A stretch of DNA of 64,000 nt from Gordonia insulae (GCF_003855095.1 NZ_CP033972.1:5456001-5520000); one strand, 5' to 3'; counted from the first letter of the stretch, positions 31,801-40,330 are shown. The notes: generated by a model from the sequence alone, not told the origin. Translations and numbers: made by a program.

Positions 31801-32575
31801 ACGTCGCATCCCACCAGTCGCCGGATTCGGGGACATCGGTCTGATCGCCGAACACCTGGGGGCTGGCCACCGGGAGGTCGGCGTACCAGTCGTAGAACGA
31901 CGTCATCACGCCACCGATGAGCTGGATGAATCGTGTACCGACACAATGGGAGACCATCGACATCGCGGGAATCGGGGAGAATCCCGCGCAGCGGTCGGGT
32001 CCGTAGGTCTTGATCGTGTGCACATGTGCGGCCGCGGCGATCTCGATCGCCTCGTCCCATGAGACGCGCACCAATCCGCCTTTGCCCCGCGCCTGCTGAT
32101 AGGAGCGGCGGCGAAGCGGGTCCCCGACCACGTCGGCCCAGGCGAGGACCGGGTCGCCGAGCCGGGCCCGTGCCTCGCGGAACATCTCGACGAGTACCCC
32201 GCGGGCGTACGGGTACCGAACTCGCGTGGGCGAGTATGTGTACCAGGAGAAGGCGGCGCCGCGTGGACATCCGCGAGGTTCGTACTCGGGGCGGTCGGGA
32301 CCGACCGAAGGGTAGTCGGTCTCCTGGGTCTCCCAGGTAATGATCCCGTCCTTGACATACACCTTCCAGGAACAGGAGCCGGTGCAATTCACCCCATGTG
32401 TGGAGCGCACGATCTTGTCGTGACTCCATCGATCGCGATAGAAGACGTCGCCGGCACGCCCGCCACGACGGAACACCGCACGCCCGTCGTCGCTCTCATC
32501 CCACCGGGTGAAGAACCTGCCGACATCCAGCAGTGCCTTCGCCGCCTCGCCGTCCACTCCGGAAGATCGGCCCAC
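28856..32575 (-). CDS. narG: respiratory nitrate reductase alpha subunit (Mo-bisMGD)
   Basis: 1239 residues, the usual NarG length. NarG is the catalytic subunit reducing nitrate to nitrite. The N-terminal [4Fe-4S] motif with its His ligand is present (STHGVNCTGSCSWKVYVKDG, about residues 58-77), followed by QETDYP and RGCPRGAAFSWY. There is no obvious Tat signal beyond the vestigial start typical of cytoplasmic NarG. It starts at a GTG (32573-32575). It is the first gene of narGHJI-narK; the 177-bp upstream gap holds a direct repeat that may be an operator. Confidence 0.96.
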   Translation of the reverse strand: MGRSSGVDGEAAKALLDVGRFFTRWDESDDGRAVFRRGGRAGDVFYRDRWSHDKIVRSTHGVNCTGSCSWKVYVKDGIITWETQETDYPSVGPDRPEYEPRGCPRGAAFSWYTYSPTRVRYPYARGVLVEMFREARARLGDPVLAWADVVGDPLRRRSYQQARGKGGLVRVSWDEAIEIAAAAHVHTIKTYGPDRCAGFSPIPAMSMVSHCVGTRFIQLIGGVMTSFYDWYADLPVASPQVFGDQTDVPESGDWWDATYLMMWGSNVPVTRTPDAHWMAEVRYRGTKVVTVSPDYADNTKFADEWLPAQAGTDAALAMAMGHVILTEFFVRQRTPFFDDYVRRYTDLPFLVHLEERDGDRDKGYVPGKFVTADELGAARSPEEDVWKTVFIDQATGQPVVPNGSMGFRYADSGVGRWNLDLDGIVPALSLYGDGNEFVPVSFPAFDAPDGSGSVLHRGVPVRRVGGHLVTTVFDLMLAQYGVARDGLPGDWPSGYDDAETPYTPAWQAEITSVPAEAAIRVAREFATNADESDGRSMIIMGAGICQWFHGDATYRSILSLLILTGCMGRNGGGWAHYVGQEKCRPITGWISLANALDWTRPPRTMTGTSYWYMHTDQWRTDGYSAASLTSPLSRGVLDHEHTADAIAQSARLGWMPFYPQFSTNPLDVAESAQEAVERGDAESVGSYVAQGLSSGSLTPAISDIDAPENWPRTLVLWRSNLMGSSAKGNEHFLRHLLGTHHNVLGTEDPDAPRPRDVVWHDEAPEGKLDLLMSADFRMTSTTLLSDVVFPAATWYEKHDLSSTDMHPFVHAFSPAIDPPWEAKTDFDLFHLLATRFSDLARTHLGIRRDLVSVPLQHDTPGEVAQPHGRVADWWGSGGAVPARPGRNMPTFSVVERDYTAIADKLGTIGPLADSLGFTVKNVTYEVTEQNKKLSEANGVMLGGAGDGRPAIDTDAKLAEAILTLSGTTNGELAVQGFRTLQRRVGFVLDDLARGSEEKRIRFADTQQAPVPVITSPEWSGSETGGRRYAPFTVNIERLKPFHTLTGRMHFYLDHDWMIDIGESLPIYRPPLDMHRLFGEPKLGPDGDRQITVRYLTPHSKWSIHSEYQDNLFMLSLSRGGPTAWLSPADAASIDVRDNDWIECTNANGVVVCRAIVSHRMPDGVCYVHHAQERTIDVPKSEATGRRGGIHNSVTRLLVKPTHMIGGYAQLSYAFNYLGPAGNQRDMVSTIRKRSQEVTY

Positions 32576-32598
32576 AGTTGTCCACCATACGATCGAAG

Positions 32599-32651
32599 CG
32601 AATCCGGTTGGTGAAATGCGAGAAATCGGCCGATGAACGAATCCGGTTGGT
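32599..32651. promoter_or_regulatory. direct-repeat pair upstream of narG (candidate operator)
   Basis: Two identical 14-mers, CGAATCCGGTTGGT at 32599-32612 and 32638-32651, 39 bases apart start to start, in the narG upstream gap. Placement and exact repetition suggest a regulator site for the nar operon. The regulator is not known. Confidence 0.45.
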
Positions 32652-32752
32652 CAGTTGATGCTCTCCTCCCGGTGCGAATTCGGCCTGAGCGTCGTACCTC
32701 TCAGGACGACATCGAGCCGGTGAGGTTTGTCTCGTTACTGTTGCGGCGCCGT

Positions 32753-33085
32753 TCATCTCGTGATGACGGTCAGCAGTACCGCCGAATCCTGTTGCGCGGT
32801 AAGCCCATGACGCTGAGCAGGGATCACCACGAGGTCGCCGTCGACTCCCTCCCACTGTTCGCCGTCGTCCGTCGTGATCGTCACGTGTCCACGCAGTACG
32901 TGCAGGCTTGCCTCGCCCGGGCTGTCATGGTCGGTGAGTCCCTGGCCTGCCACCAGCGCGATCACCGTCTGTCGCAGACGGTGGCTGGAATTCCCGTACA
33001 GAGTGTGGGCGGCGCGTCCGCTCCGAGCAGAGTGGGCCGATGTCATGAGCTGGTCGACGAGTTCGGGGAGGCGTGTGCTGTCCAT
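32753..33085 (-). CDS. small cupin-domain protein
   Basis: 110 residues. The C-terminal two thirds form a single small cupin barrel: HDSPGEASLHVLRGHVTITTDD (about residues 53-74) fits cupin motif 1, and GDLVVIPAQRHGLTA fits motif 2. The N-terminal helix (LPELVDQLMTSAHSARSGRAAHTLYG) is common in small cupins of actinobacteria. Function unknown; metal-binding sensor or enzyme are both possible. It is co-oriented with narG 177 bp downstream. Confidence 0.75.
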   Translation of the reverse strand: MDSTRLPELVDQLMTSAHSARSGRAAHTLYGNSSHRLRQTVIALVAGQGLTDHDSPGEASLHVLRGHVTITTDDGEQWEGVDGDLVVIPAQRHGLTAQQDSAVLLTVITR

Positions 33086-33169
33086 GAACTCATTTTCCTC
33101 GCCCGGGACCTCCGGAGGCGGGGTTCGGCCGAAGTCACCCGCTGCGCTGTGCCCCGGGAAACCGCGCCG

Positions 33170-34237
33170 TCACAACGCGACCCGCAGGATGCGGTCGTCT
33201 CCGGGCGACGGTCGGCCGCGGCCGTCGGTGTTGCTGGTGCCGACCCACAGCGAACCGTCCGGTGCCGCCGCGACGGCCCGCAGTCGGCCCACCTCGTCGG
33301 TCAGCAGGGCGGACGGGTCACCGGCGGACTCGCCGTCGAGCGGCACCCGCCAGAGTCGGCGGCCGCGGAGTGCGGCGACGTAGGCGGTGTCGCCGACGAT
33401 CGCGAGGCCGGCGGGAGAGGCCTCACCGGTCGACCACGTGACCGCCGGCGCGACGAACCGGGGATCGTCGGAGTCGCCCTCGACCTCGGGCCAGCCATAG
33501 TTGCCGCCGCGCCGGATGAGATTGAGTTCGTCTCGGTCGTTCTGGCCGAACTCGCTGGCCCAGAGGCGGCCCGATCCGTCGAAGGCGAGGCCCTCGACGT
33601 TCCGATGGCCGTAGGACCAGACCTCGTTGCCGAACGGGTTGCCGGCCGCGGGGCGGCCCTCGCGGTCCACCCGGAGGATCTTGCCGTTCAGTGCGCGGAC
33701 ATCCTGGGCCACATCGGGCTGTGCCGCGTCGCCGACCGCGACGTAGAGCAGACCGTCCGGGTCGAACAGCAGGGCACCACCATGGTGGTTGACCGCTGTG
33801 TCGAGGCCGGTCAACAGTGGTCGCGGTTCACCGATGCGCCGGCCGTCGAACGCCACCCGGACCAACCGGTTGTCGCGGTCTGAGGTGAGGTAGAGGTACA
33901 GCGCCGATTCGTCGCCGGGTGCGACTGCGATGCCCTGCAGCCCGCCCTCGCCGCGCGGCGCCACGCCGGAGACGTCGCCGATCGTCGTCACGGTCCCGTC
34001 CGGAGCCACGCGGACGATCGTCGCGTCGTCGCGCTGGGTGACCAGCGCGCTGCCGTCGCGCAGGAAGGCGATCGCCCACGGGACGTTCAACCCGGACGCG
34101 ACAGTGGTCACACCTGCGCGACGGTCGGGGGAGCTCCCCGGTGTGAAACTCGGCGGGGCAGACGACTCGGTGCCGCATCCCCCCAGCAGGGCCAGACCGC
34201 CGAGGGCGCCGACGATCAGGAATTCACGACGGTCCAT
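33170..34237 (-). CDS. PQQ-type sugar dehydrogenase (GSDH) lipoprotein
   Basis: 355 residues. The N-terminus is a lipoprotein signal (MDRREFLIVGALGGLALLGGC; lipobox LLGGC with C21, also a weak Arg pair). The rest is a six-bladed beta-propeller of the glucose/sorbosone dehydrogenase family, with GLNVPWAIAFLRDGSALVTQRD, RGEGGLQGIA, NHHGGALLFDPDGLLYVAVGD and GHRNVEGLAFD, which include the usual active-site His and cofactor contacts. Members oxidise sugars outside the membrane with PQQ; many actinobacterial homologues have no proven substrate. Confidence 0.85.
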   Translation of the reverse strand: MDRREFLIVGALGGLALLGGCGTESSAPPSFTPGSSPDRRAGVTTVASGLNVPWAIAFLRDGSALVTQRDDATIVRVAPDGTVTTIGDVSGVAPRGEGGLQGIAVAPGDESALYLYLTSDRDNRLVRVAFDGRRIGEPRPLLTGLDTAVNHHGGALLFDPDGLLYVAVGDAAQPDVAQDVRALNGKILRVDREGRPAAGNPFGNEVWSYGHRNVEGLAFDGSGRLWASEFGQNDRDELNLIRRGGNYGWPEVEGDSDDPRFVAPAVTWSTGEASPAGLAIVGDTAYVAALRGRRLWRVPLDGESAGDPSALLTDEVGRLRAVAAAPDGSLWVGTSNTDGRGRPSPGDDRILRVAL

Positions 34238-34289
34238 GGGTCAATACTGCCGCAGCCGGGCCGCTCATTCCCGCCTCGTCGGCCGGCGG

Positions 34290-35057
34290 TCACCGCCCGA
34301 CGGACGCGGTGGCCGCGGCACGTTCGACGGTGAGCAGGCTCTCGGCATGATGTTCGGCGTGATAGGCGGCGCCACCACCGCGGACCCCGAACAGCCGCTT
34401 GCTCCACACCAGCCACACCACCGCCGCGACATTGACCGTCAGCAGGAGCAGGCGTACGACCGTGACCCGCTCGGTGAGTTCGTAGATCTCGACGGGCAGG
34501 AAGACGCTGGTCACCACCACGGCGAAGTACTCACCCCACCGCTTCATGAACCACAGACCGCCGGCCTCGACGAACTGGCTCGCGGCGTACACGATGACGG
34601 CGATCCCGATCCAGACGATGGTCGTGGTGGACAGCGTGAAGGATCGCTCGATCCACTGCACCATCTTGGAATCGTCGATGTTCCAGCCGACCTGCTCCGC
34701 GAGCGGGCGCAGCAGCGGCATCTCGTCGTCGAATCGTGCCTGCAGAGATTCCTGGCTGTGGCGCAACCCGATGATGAGAATGCCCGCAGCCAGCAGGAAC
34801 AGGCCTCGGACCAGACGTTCGACGGCGAGCAGTCGCATGATCACCAGGTCGCGGAGCAGCCGGCCGCGCGGCACCTCGGGGGCGTGATCGGCCGGTCCCG
34901 TCCGACGGGCCGGACCCGGAACGAAGGTGCCGCACCTCAGGCATCGCCACGTCTCGCCGGCCGCGGTGGTGACATGCAGTCGGTCGCGGAGTCGGGGTTC
35001 GTCGGGGTCATACGTCTCGTGGCCGCGCATGCCGCAGGAGAGCAGTTCCCAGTTCAC
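34290..35057 (-). CDS. DUF2127 family membrane protein
   Basis: 255 residues with four probable membrane helices (about 75-97, 143-163, 172-195, 203-220). The N-terminal 45 residues contain CGMRGHETYDP and a CLRCG pair that could bind zinc. The membrane part fits DUF2127, a family of unknown function. The C-terminal tail is His/Ala rich. It is divergent from the EthD-like gene. Confidence 0.75.
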   Translation of the reverse strand: MNWELLSCGMRGHETYDPDEPRLRDRLHVTTAAGETWRCLRCGTFVPGPARRTGPADHAPEVPRGRLLRDLVIMRLLAVERLVRGLFLLAAGILIIGLRHSQESLQARFDDEMPLLRPLAEQVGWNIDDSKMVQWIERSFTLSTTTIVWIGIAVIVYAASQFVEAGGLWFMKRWGEYFAVVVTSVFLPVEIYELTERVTVVRLLLLTVNVAAVVWLVWSKRLFGVRGGGAAYHAEHHAESLLTVERAAATASVGR

Positions 35058-35149
35058 CTGCGTAGATTACGGTCCGCGCCCGTCGGGTCCCGGCCGGTTT
35101 CGGCCGAACGGGTTCGTGTCCGACGGTTCGCTGGATACCCTCACCGACC

Positions 35150-35815
35150 ATGACCAAGGTGATGGCGGCGGCCTGGGGTGACGGTCTCGACGGCCGGCTG
35201 CGCGATCCCGATCTGCCGTCCGCATGCGCCGATGCGGGCGCCACGCGACTCCAGGTGAACATCTCCGACGATGCGGTTGCGGGTGCGATGCGCATCGCGG
35301 AGCTCACACCGCCGATCGACGGTGTGATCAGCATCTGGGCCGATGAGCCTGCTGGGGTGCTCGACGTGCTGTCGGCGCGGGTGGGCCGACTGTCCGCCTG
35401 GGCCGTCGAGGAACGCGCGCCGCTGAATCCGGTGCTGCCCGCCGCCGGCCGGCGGATCGACGCGCTGAGCAACGTCGCCTTTCTGCGTCGCCCGCCGGAG
35501 CTGTCGAGAACCGAATGGCTGCATCGCTGGCTCGACGACCACACCCAGGTGGCCATCGACACCCAGGCGACTTTCGGCTACTACCAGAACGTCGTGCTGG
35601 GCCCGCTCACCGATGGCGCGCCCCCGGTGGACGCGATCGTCGAGGAACTGTTCCCGATGGCCGCGGTGTCCGATCCGCACGCGTTCTACGGCAGTGGAGG
35701 TGACCAGGCCGAGCTCGAGGATCGTCTCGGACGGATGCTCGCGAGCGTGGCGAGATTCGGCGCCGACCGCAACCTCGACGTGGTGCCGACGTCGCGGTTC
35801 CAGTGGGAGCTGTGA
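35150..35815 (+). CDS. EthD-like dimeric alpha/beta-barrel protein
   Basis: 221 residues, read as an EthD-domain protein because of FLRRPPELSRTEWLHRWLDDHTQVAIDTQATFGYYQN split across residues 106-142, which has the spacing of the EthD ferredoxin-like fold, and the closing EDRLGRMLASVARF. EthD-fold proteins include small oxygenases and accessory proteins of ring or ether degradation; the substrate here is unknown. It stands alone just upstream of the rpsH promoter. Confidence 0.6.
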   Translation: MTKVMAAAWGDGLDGRLRDPDLPSACADAGATRLQVNISDDAVAGAMRIAELTPPIDGVISIWADEPAGVLDVLSARVGRLSAWAVEERAPLNPVLPAAGRRIDALSNVAFLRRPPELSRTEWLHRWLDDHTQVAIDTQATFGYYQNVVLGPLTDGAPPVDAIVEELFPMAAVSDPHAFYGSGGDQAELEDRLGRMLASVARFGADRNLDVVPTSRFQWEL

Positions 35816-35822
35816 CGGTGAT

Positions 35823-35851
35823 TTGGGTCTGGCCAGCGACTTCTCTACACT
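35823..35851 (+). promoter_or_regulatory. predicted promoter of rpsH-rplF-rplR-rpsE-rpmD-rplO
   Basis: TTGGGT, a 17-base spacer, then TACACT, directly after the EthD-like gene. The first transcribed bases GGTTGCCTGCG match those of the rplN promoter at the same spacing. The promoter leaves an untranslated leader of about 200 bases. Confidence 0.7.
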
Positions 35852-35910
35852 AGAACGGTTGCCTGCGCTCTGCGGTCTTCCCCGGGGCGCGCACGCCACA
35901 ACCGAATAGT

Positions 35911-35944
35911 CGCCGGTGCCGGTGAAAAGCCAAGGGCATCGGCG
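35911..35944 (+). promoter_or_regulatory. stem-loop in the rpsH operon leader
   Basis: CGCCGGTGCC (35911-35920) can pair with GGCATCGGCG (35935-35944) over ten bases with one G-U. A further GATCA/TGATC pair lies about 60 bases on. In other bacteria S8 represses the spc operon by binding its mRNA; this leader precedes rpsH and is a candidate target, by inference only. Confidence 0.35.
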
Positions 35945-36059
35945 GCAAGAACCTTATTTACAACTATCCACTTCGTGGAAGGCCCACCGCAGGTCAGGGA
36001 TCATTTTCCCGTGATCGGCGCTGTATGGGAACCGCTACGAGAAAGGTTGACGGTCAACC

Positions 36060-36458
36060 ATGACCATGACTGACCCGATCGCAGACTTCTTGACACGTCT
36101 GCGTAACGCCAACTCGGCGTTCCATGACGAGGTGACCCTCCCGTCGTCGAAGATCAAGGTGAACATCGCCGAGATCCTGAAGCGCGAGGGCTACATCACC
36201 GACTACCGCATCGAAGATGCCGAGGTCGGCAAGAGCCTCGTCGTCTCCCTGAAGTACGGCCCCAGCCGTGAGCGCAGCATCGCCGGCTTGCGTCGCGTCT
36301 CCAAGCCCGGCCTTCGGGTGTATGCAAAGTCCACCAACCTGCCCAAGGTTCTGGGCGGCCTCGGCGTGGCCATCATCTCCACGTCGTCCGGCCTGCTCAC
36401 CGACCGTCAGGCAGCCAACCAGGGCGTGGGCGGCGAAGTCCTCGCTTTCGTCTGGTAG
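36060..36458 (+). CDS. rpsH: 30S ribosomal protein S8
   Basis: 132 residues, beginning [20 protein letters not shown] and ending with the conserved [21 protein letters not shown]8 binds the central domain of 16S rRNA early in 30S assembly and in several bacteria represses its own operon. It is the first gene of the second part of the spc operon. GAGAAAGG lies about 12 bases before the ATG; the second ATG, two codons in, is an alternative start. Confidence 0.97.
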   Translation: MTMTDPIADFLTRLRNANSAFHDEVTLPSSKIKVNIAEILKREGYITDYRIEDAEVGKSLVVSLKYGPSRERSIAGLRRVSKPGLRVYAKSTNLPKVLGGLGVAIISTSSGLLTDRQAANQGVGGEVLAFVW

Positions 36459-36470
36459 GGGAGAGCTGAC

Positions 36471-37007
36471 ATGTCGCGAATCGGAAAGAACCCCATCGAG
36501 ATCCCCGCGGGCGTCGACGTCACCGTCGACGGCCAGCACGTGAAGGTCAAGGGCCCCAAGGGCGAACTGAGCCTGACCGTGTCGGAGCCGATCTCGGTCG
36601 CCAAAGAAGACAACAGCATCGTTGTCACCCGTCCGAACGACGAGCGTCGCAGCCGTGCGCTGCACGGTCTGTCCCGGTCGCTGGTGAACAACCTGGTAGT
36701 CGGTGTCACGCAGGGCTACACCACGAAGATGGAGATCTTCGGTGTCGGTTACCGCGTGCAGGCCAAGGGCAAGGACCTCGAGTTCGCCCTCGGCTACAGC
36801 CATCCCGTTCCGATCGAGGCACCCGACGGCATCAGCTTCGCCGTCGAGTCGCCCACCAAGTTCTCGGTCACGGGTATCGACAAGCAGCAAGTCGGCCAGA
36901 TCTCGGCGAACATCCGCCGCCTGCGTCGTCCGGACCCCTACAAGGGCAAGGGCATTCGCTACGAGGGTGAGCAGATCCGTCGCAAGGTCGGAAAGACGGG
37001 TAAGTAA
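36471..37007 (+). CDS. rplF: 50S ribosomal protein L6
   Basis: 178 residues, normal for L6. It begins [17 protein letters not shown] and carries the C-terminal signature [21 protein letters not shown]6 binds 23S rRNA near the factor-binding site. It starts 12 bases after the rpsH stop with GGGGAGAG as ribosome-binding site. Confidence 0.98.
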   Translation: MSRIGKNPIEIPAGVDVTVDGQHVKVKGPKGELSLTVSEPISVAKEDNSIVVTRPNDERRSRALHGLSRSLVNNLVVGVTQGYTTKMEIFGVGYRVQAKGKDLEFALGYSHPVPIEAPDGISFAVESPTKFSVTGIDKQQVGQISANIRRLRRPDPYKGKGIRYEGEQIRRKVGKTGK

Positions 37008-37010
37008 GCC

Positions 37011-37415
37011 ATGAGTGATACAGCAACCAAGAACACCCGCAAGCCGCTGGGCCGGGACGCGTCGACCCGTCGTCGCACCGCGACCACGAATCGGCACTTC
37101 CGCCTGCGCAAGAAGGTCAACGGCACGGCCGAGCGTCCGCGCCTGGCCGTCAAGCGCAGCTCGCGTCACATCCACGTGCAGCTCATCGACGACCTGGCCG
37201 GCAAGACCCTGGCCGCGGCGTCGACGATCGAGGCCGACGTGCGTGCCGCCGGTGGCGACAAGTCCGCGCAGGCCCGCAAGGTCGGCGAACTGATCGCCGC
37301 CCGCGCCAAGGCCGCCGGTGTCGAGGCCGTCGTGTTCGACCGTGGTGGCAAGGACTACCACGGCCGGATCGCCGCGCTCGCCGACGCCGCCCGCGAGGGA
37401 GGGTTGAGCTTCTGA
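37011..37415 (+). CDS. rplR: 50S ribosomal protein L18
   Basis: 134 residues. L18 binds 5S rRNA with L5. The core ([28 protein letters not shown], residues 36-63, and [24 protein letters not shown]) is conserved. The N-terminal 20 residues are a lineage-specific Arg/Lys-rich extension. Its TGA overlaps by one base the ATG of a 20-codon ORF that leads into rpsE. Confidence 0.97.
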   Translation: MSDTATKNTRKPLGRDASTRRRTATTNRHFRLRKKVNGTAERPRLAVKRSSRHIHVQLIDDLAGKTLAAASTIEADVRAAGGDKSAQARKVGELIAARAKAAGVEAVVFDRGGKDYHGRIAALADAAREGGLSF

Positions 37416-37477
37416 TGAGCACAATCCTGATGACCATCTACACCAGCACTACCAACATGACCGGAGGGGACCTCTGA
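37415..37477 (+). CDS. 20-residue ORF bridging rplR and rpsE (TGATG at both ends)
   Basis: ATG at 37415-37417 overlaps the rplR stop by one base; 20 codons ([20 protein letters not shown]) end in a TGA that overlaps the rpsE ATG by one base. The rpsE ribosome-binding site (GGAGGGG) lies inside the last codons. This is the exact geometry for ribosomes to re-initiate from rplR through to rpsE. The peptide itself may have no function. Confidence 0.5.
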   Translation: MSTILMTIYTSTTNMTGGDL

Positions 37478-38133
37478 TGCCCGGACGTCAGCGTGACGGC
37501 GGAAACGGACCCGCCGGAAACGACAACAACGCGAACGCAGCAGGCGGCGGCAACGACCGTCGTGGCGGAGGCGGCGGCCGCGGCCGTCGCGACGACCGCG
37601 GAGGACGCGATCGCGAGGACCGCAACCAGCTCGAGCGCGTCGTCGCAATCAACCGTGTCTCCAAGGTGGTCAAGGGTGGACGTCGGTTCTCCTTCACCGC
37701 TCTCGTGGTCGTCGGTGACGGCCAGGGCATGGTCGGCGTCGGCTACGGCAAGGCCAAGGAAGTTCCCGCGGCCATCCAGAAGGGCGTCGAAGAGGCTCGC
37801 AAGAACTTCTTCCGCGTGCCGCTGATCGCGGGCACCGTGACCCACCCGGTCCAGGGTGAGGCCGCAGCCGGTGTCGTGATGCTCCGTCCGGCCAGCCCCG
37901 GTACCGGTGTCATCGCCGGTGGCGCGGTGCGTGCCGTGCTGGAGTGCGCGGGCGTCCACGACGTCCTCGCCAAGAGCCTCGGCAGCGACAACGCGATCAA
38001 CGTGGTGCACGCCACCGTTGCCGCGCTGAAGATGCTGCAGCGCCCCGAAGAGGTCGCCGCACGTCGTGGTCTGCCGATCGAAGATGTCGCACCCGCGGGC
38101 ATGTTGCGTGCCCGCGCCGGCCAGGGAGTCTGA
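37477..38133 (+). CDS. rpsE: 30S ribosomal protein S5
   Basis: 218 residues. S5 lies at the mRNA entry channel and affects decoding accuracy. The core ([22 protein letters not shown], about residues 50-71, then [15 protein letters not shown] and the C-terminal [12 protein letters not shown]) is standard. The first 45 residues are a long Gly/Asn/Arg/Asp-rich disordered extension, longer than in E. coli but common in actinobacteria. The start overlaps the preceding 20-codon ORF. Confidence 0.97.
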   Translation: MPGRQRDGGNGPAGNDNNANAAGGGNDRRGGGGGRGRRDDRGGRDREDRNQLERVVAINRVSKVVKGGRRFSFTALVVVGDGQGMVGVGYGKAKEVPAAIQKGVEEARKNFFRVPLIAGTVTHPVQGEAAAGVVMLRPASPGTGVIAGGAVRAVLECAGVHDVLAKSLGSDNAINVVHATVAALKMLQRPEEVAARRGLPIEDVAPAGMLRARAGQGV

Positions 38134-38138
38134 TCGAC

Positions 38139-38321
38139 ATGGCAGAACTCAAGATCACCCAGATCAAGGGCACCATCGGTACCAAGCAGAACCAGCGTGA
38201 CAGCCTGCGGACCCTCGGACTGAAGGGCATCCGCAAGACGGTCACCCGCGAGGACACGCCGATCAACCGCGGCCTCATCAACGTGGTTCGGCACCTCGTG
38301 ACAGTCGAAGAGGTCAAGTAA
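38139..38321 (+). CDS. rpmD: 50S ribosomal protein L30
   Basis: 60 residues, standard length. The signature [20 protein letters not shown] then [10 protein letters not shown] is present. L30 is a small 50S surface protein absent from some bacteria. The ATG is five bases after the rpsE stop; its TAA overlaps the rplO ATG (TAATG). A longer reading upstream in the same frame lies inside rpsE and was rejected. Confidence 0.97.
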   Translation: MAELKITQIKGTIGTKQNQRDSLRTLGLKGIRKTVTREDTPINRGLINVVRHLVTVEEVK

Positions 38322-38761
38322 TGACAATCAAGCTCCATCACCTTCGCCCCGCACCGGGCGCGAAGACCGAGAAGACCCGCGTGGGTCGCGGTGAGGGCTC
38401 CAAGGGCAAGACCGCGGGGCGTGGCACCAAGGGCACCAAGGCGCGCAAGAACGTGCCTGCCGGCTTCGAAGGTGGCCAGATGCCGATCCACATGCGGCTG
38501 CCGAAGCTGAAGGGCTTCACCAACCGTAACCGGGTCGAGTACCAGGTCGTCAACGTCGGCGACATCGCCAAGCTGTTCCCGCAGGGCGGCACCATCGGCG
38601 TCGACGAGCTCGTCGCGGCCGGTGCGGTTCGCAAGAACCAGCTCGTCAAGGTGCTCGGCGACGGCGACCTCGGCGTCTCGGTCAATGTCACCGCAAACAA
38701 GTTCACGGCCTCGGCCAAGGAGAAGATCGCCGCTGCCGGTGGCAGCGTCACCGAACTCTGA
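38321..38761 (+). CDS. rplO: 50S ribosomal protein L15
   Basis: 146 residues. L15 is an assembly protein of the 50S subunit. The Gly/Lys-rich N-terminal tail ([23 protein letters not shown]) and the [19 protein letters not shown] motif are visible. It overlaps rpmD by one base and closes this operon: a 12-bp terminator hairpin follows 20 bases after the stop. Confidence 0.98.
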   Translation: MTIKLHHLRPAPGAKTEKTRVGRGEGSKGKTAGRGTKGTKARKNVPAGFEGGQMPIHMRLPKLKGFTNRNRVEYQVVNVGDIAKLFPQGGTIGVDELVAAGAVRKNQLVKVLGDGDLGVSVNVTANKFTASAKEKIAAAGGSVTEL

Positions 38762-38781
38762 GCCAGCCGGATACCGTCGGC

Positions 38782-38810
38782 GGCCGGCAACACTCACGGT
38801 GTTGCCGGCC
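38782..38810 (+). terminator. hairpin terminator after rplO
   Basis: GGCCGGCAACAC (38782-38793), loop TCACG, GTGTTGCCGGCC (38799-38810): a perfect 12-bp stem without a T-run. It separates the rpsH-rplO operon from secY-adk-map. Confidence 0.75.
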
Positions 38811-38879
38811 CGCCGGCGGTGTCGCCGTTTGGCCGTCCACGCGACGCCCAACGGTCAAGGCGGACATCGACTCGTCGCG

Positions 38880-38908
38880 CTGACGAGGCCCGATGTCGTG
38901 ACTGTTAG
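38880..38908 (+). promoter_or_regulatory. possible promoter of secY-adk-map
   Basis: CTGACG, 17 bases, TGTTAG. The fit is modest, but a promoter is expected in this 243-bp gap after the rplO terminator. The secY ribosome-binding site AGGAGG (38994-38999) lies five bases before its GTG. Confidence 0.35.
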
Positions 38909-39004
38909 AGTTCAAGCGTTGTCTTGACGCTTCGATCAACGTCGATTGCCGAGCACGTGGGGGGACGTGAGTCCGCCTCCCGTGGTCGTTCCTAGGAGGA
39001 GTTA

Positions 39005-40330
39005 GTGCTTTCCCCCCTCGTCGCGGCCTTCCGGACGCCCGATCTGAGGAAGAAGATCCTCTTCGTCATCGGCATCATCGTGCTGTATCGACTGGGTGCG
39101 ACCATTCCTTCCCCAGGCGTCGACTACAAAGCCGTCCACGCGTGTCTCGACGAGGTGTCGCACGGCAGTTCGGCGAACATCTACTCGTTGATCAGCATGT
39201 TCTCCGGCGGTGCGTTGCTGCAGCTGTCGGTGTTCGCGATCGGCATCATGCCGTACATCACGGCCAGCATCATCGTGCAGCTGCTCACCGTGGTCATCCC
39301 GCGGTTCGAGCAGCTCCGTAAGGAAGGCCAGTCCGGCCAGGCGAAGATGACGCAGTACACCCGCTACCTCACGGTGGCGCTGGCACTGCTCCAGTCGACC
39401 GGCATCGTCGCCCTCGCCGACCGCGGGCAGCTCCTGCAGGACTGCTCGCAGGCCGACCAGATCCTCAACGACCAGTCCATCTTCGGTCTCGCGATCATCG
39501 TGCTCGTGATGACCGCGGGTGCGTGTGTGGTCATGTGGTTCGGCGAGCTCATCACCGAGCGCGGCGTCGGCAACGGTATGTCGCTGCTGATCTTCGCCGG
39601 TATCGCGGCACGCATCCCCGCCGAGGGCAAGACCATCCTGGACACCCGTGGCGGACTCGTCTTCGGACTCGTCTGTGTGGCGGCCCTGTTGATCGTCGCC
39701 GGCGTGGTCTTCATCGAGCAGGGCCAGCGCCGAATCCCGGTGCAGTACGCCAAGCGCATGGTGGGCCGCAAGATGTACGGCGGATCGTCGACCTATCTGC
39801 CGCTGAAGGTCAACCAGGCGGGTGTCATCCCGGTGATCTTCGCCTCGTCGCTGCTGTATCTCCCGCAGCTGATCCTGCAGTTGACGCAGGGCTCCAGTGG
39901 TGAACAGTCGACCTGGCAGCGCTACATCAGTCAGTACCTGACGGACCCCAGCAGCTGGGTCTACATCCTCGTGTACTTCCTGATGATCATCTTCTTCACC
40001 TACTTCTACGTCGCGGTCACCTTCAACCCGGAGGAGCGCGCCGACGACATGAAGAAGTACGGCGGCTTCATCCCCGGCATCCGTCCGGGGACACCGACCG
40101 CCGACTACCTCGGCTATGTGTTGAGTCGCATCACACTGCCGGGTTCCATCTACCTGGGTATCATCGCGGTACTGCCAAACCTGTTCCTCGAGATCGGTAA
40201 CAGCGGTGGTGTGCAGAACTTGCCATTTGGGGGCACGGCCGTGTTGATCATGGTCGGCGTTGGTCTGGACACGATGAAGCAAGTCAACAGTCAATTGATG
40301 CAACGCAAGTACGAAGGATTCCTCAAGTGA
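39005..40330 (+). CDS. secY: preprotein translocase subunit SecY
   Basis: 441 residues with about ten membrane helices. SecY forms the protein-conducting channel of the general secretion pathway. Family signatures include the N-terminal [19 protein letters not shown] (residues 14-32), [15 protein letters not shown] (plug/TM2 region) and the cytoplasmic [19 protein letters not shown] start with a strong AGGAGG. Its stop overlaps the adk GTG start (GTGA). Confidence 0.98.
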   Translation: MLSPLVAAFRTPDLRKKILFVIGIIVLYRLGATIPSPGVDYKAVHACLDEVSHGSSANIYSLISMFSGGALLQLSVFAIGIMPYITASIIVQLLTVVIPRFEQLRKEGQSGQAKMTQYTRYLTVALALLQSTGIVALADRGQLLQDCSQADQILNDQSIFGLAIIVLVMTAGACVVMWFGELITERGVGNGMSLLIFAGIAARIPAEGKTILDTRGGLVFGLVCVAALLIVAGVVFIEQGQRRIPVQYAKRMVGRKMYGGSSTYLPLKVNQAGVIPVIFASSLLYLPQLILQLTQGSSGEQSTWQRYISQYLTDPSSWVYILVYFLMIIFFTYFYVAVTFNPEERADDMKKYGGFIPGIRPGTPTADYLGYVLSRITLPGSIYLGIIAVLPNLFLEIGNSGGVQNLPFGGTAVLIMVGVGLDTMKQVNSQLMQRKYEGFLK

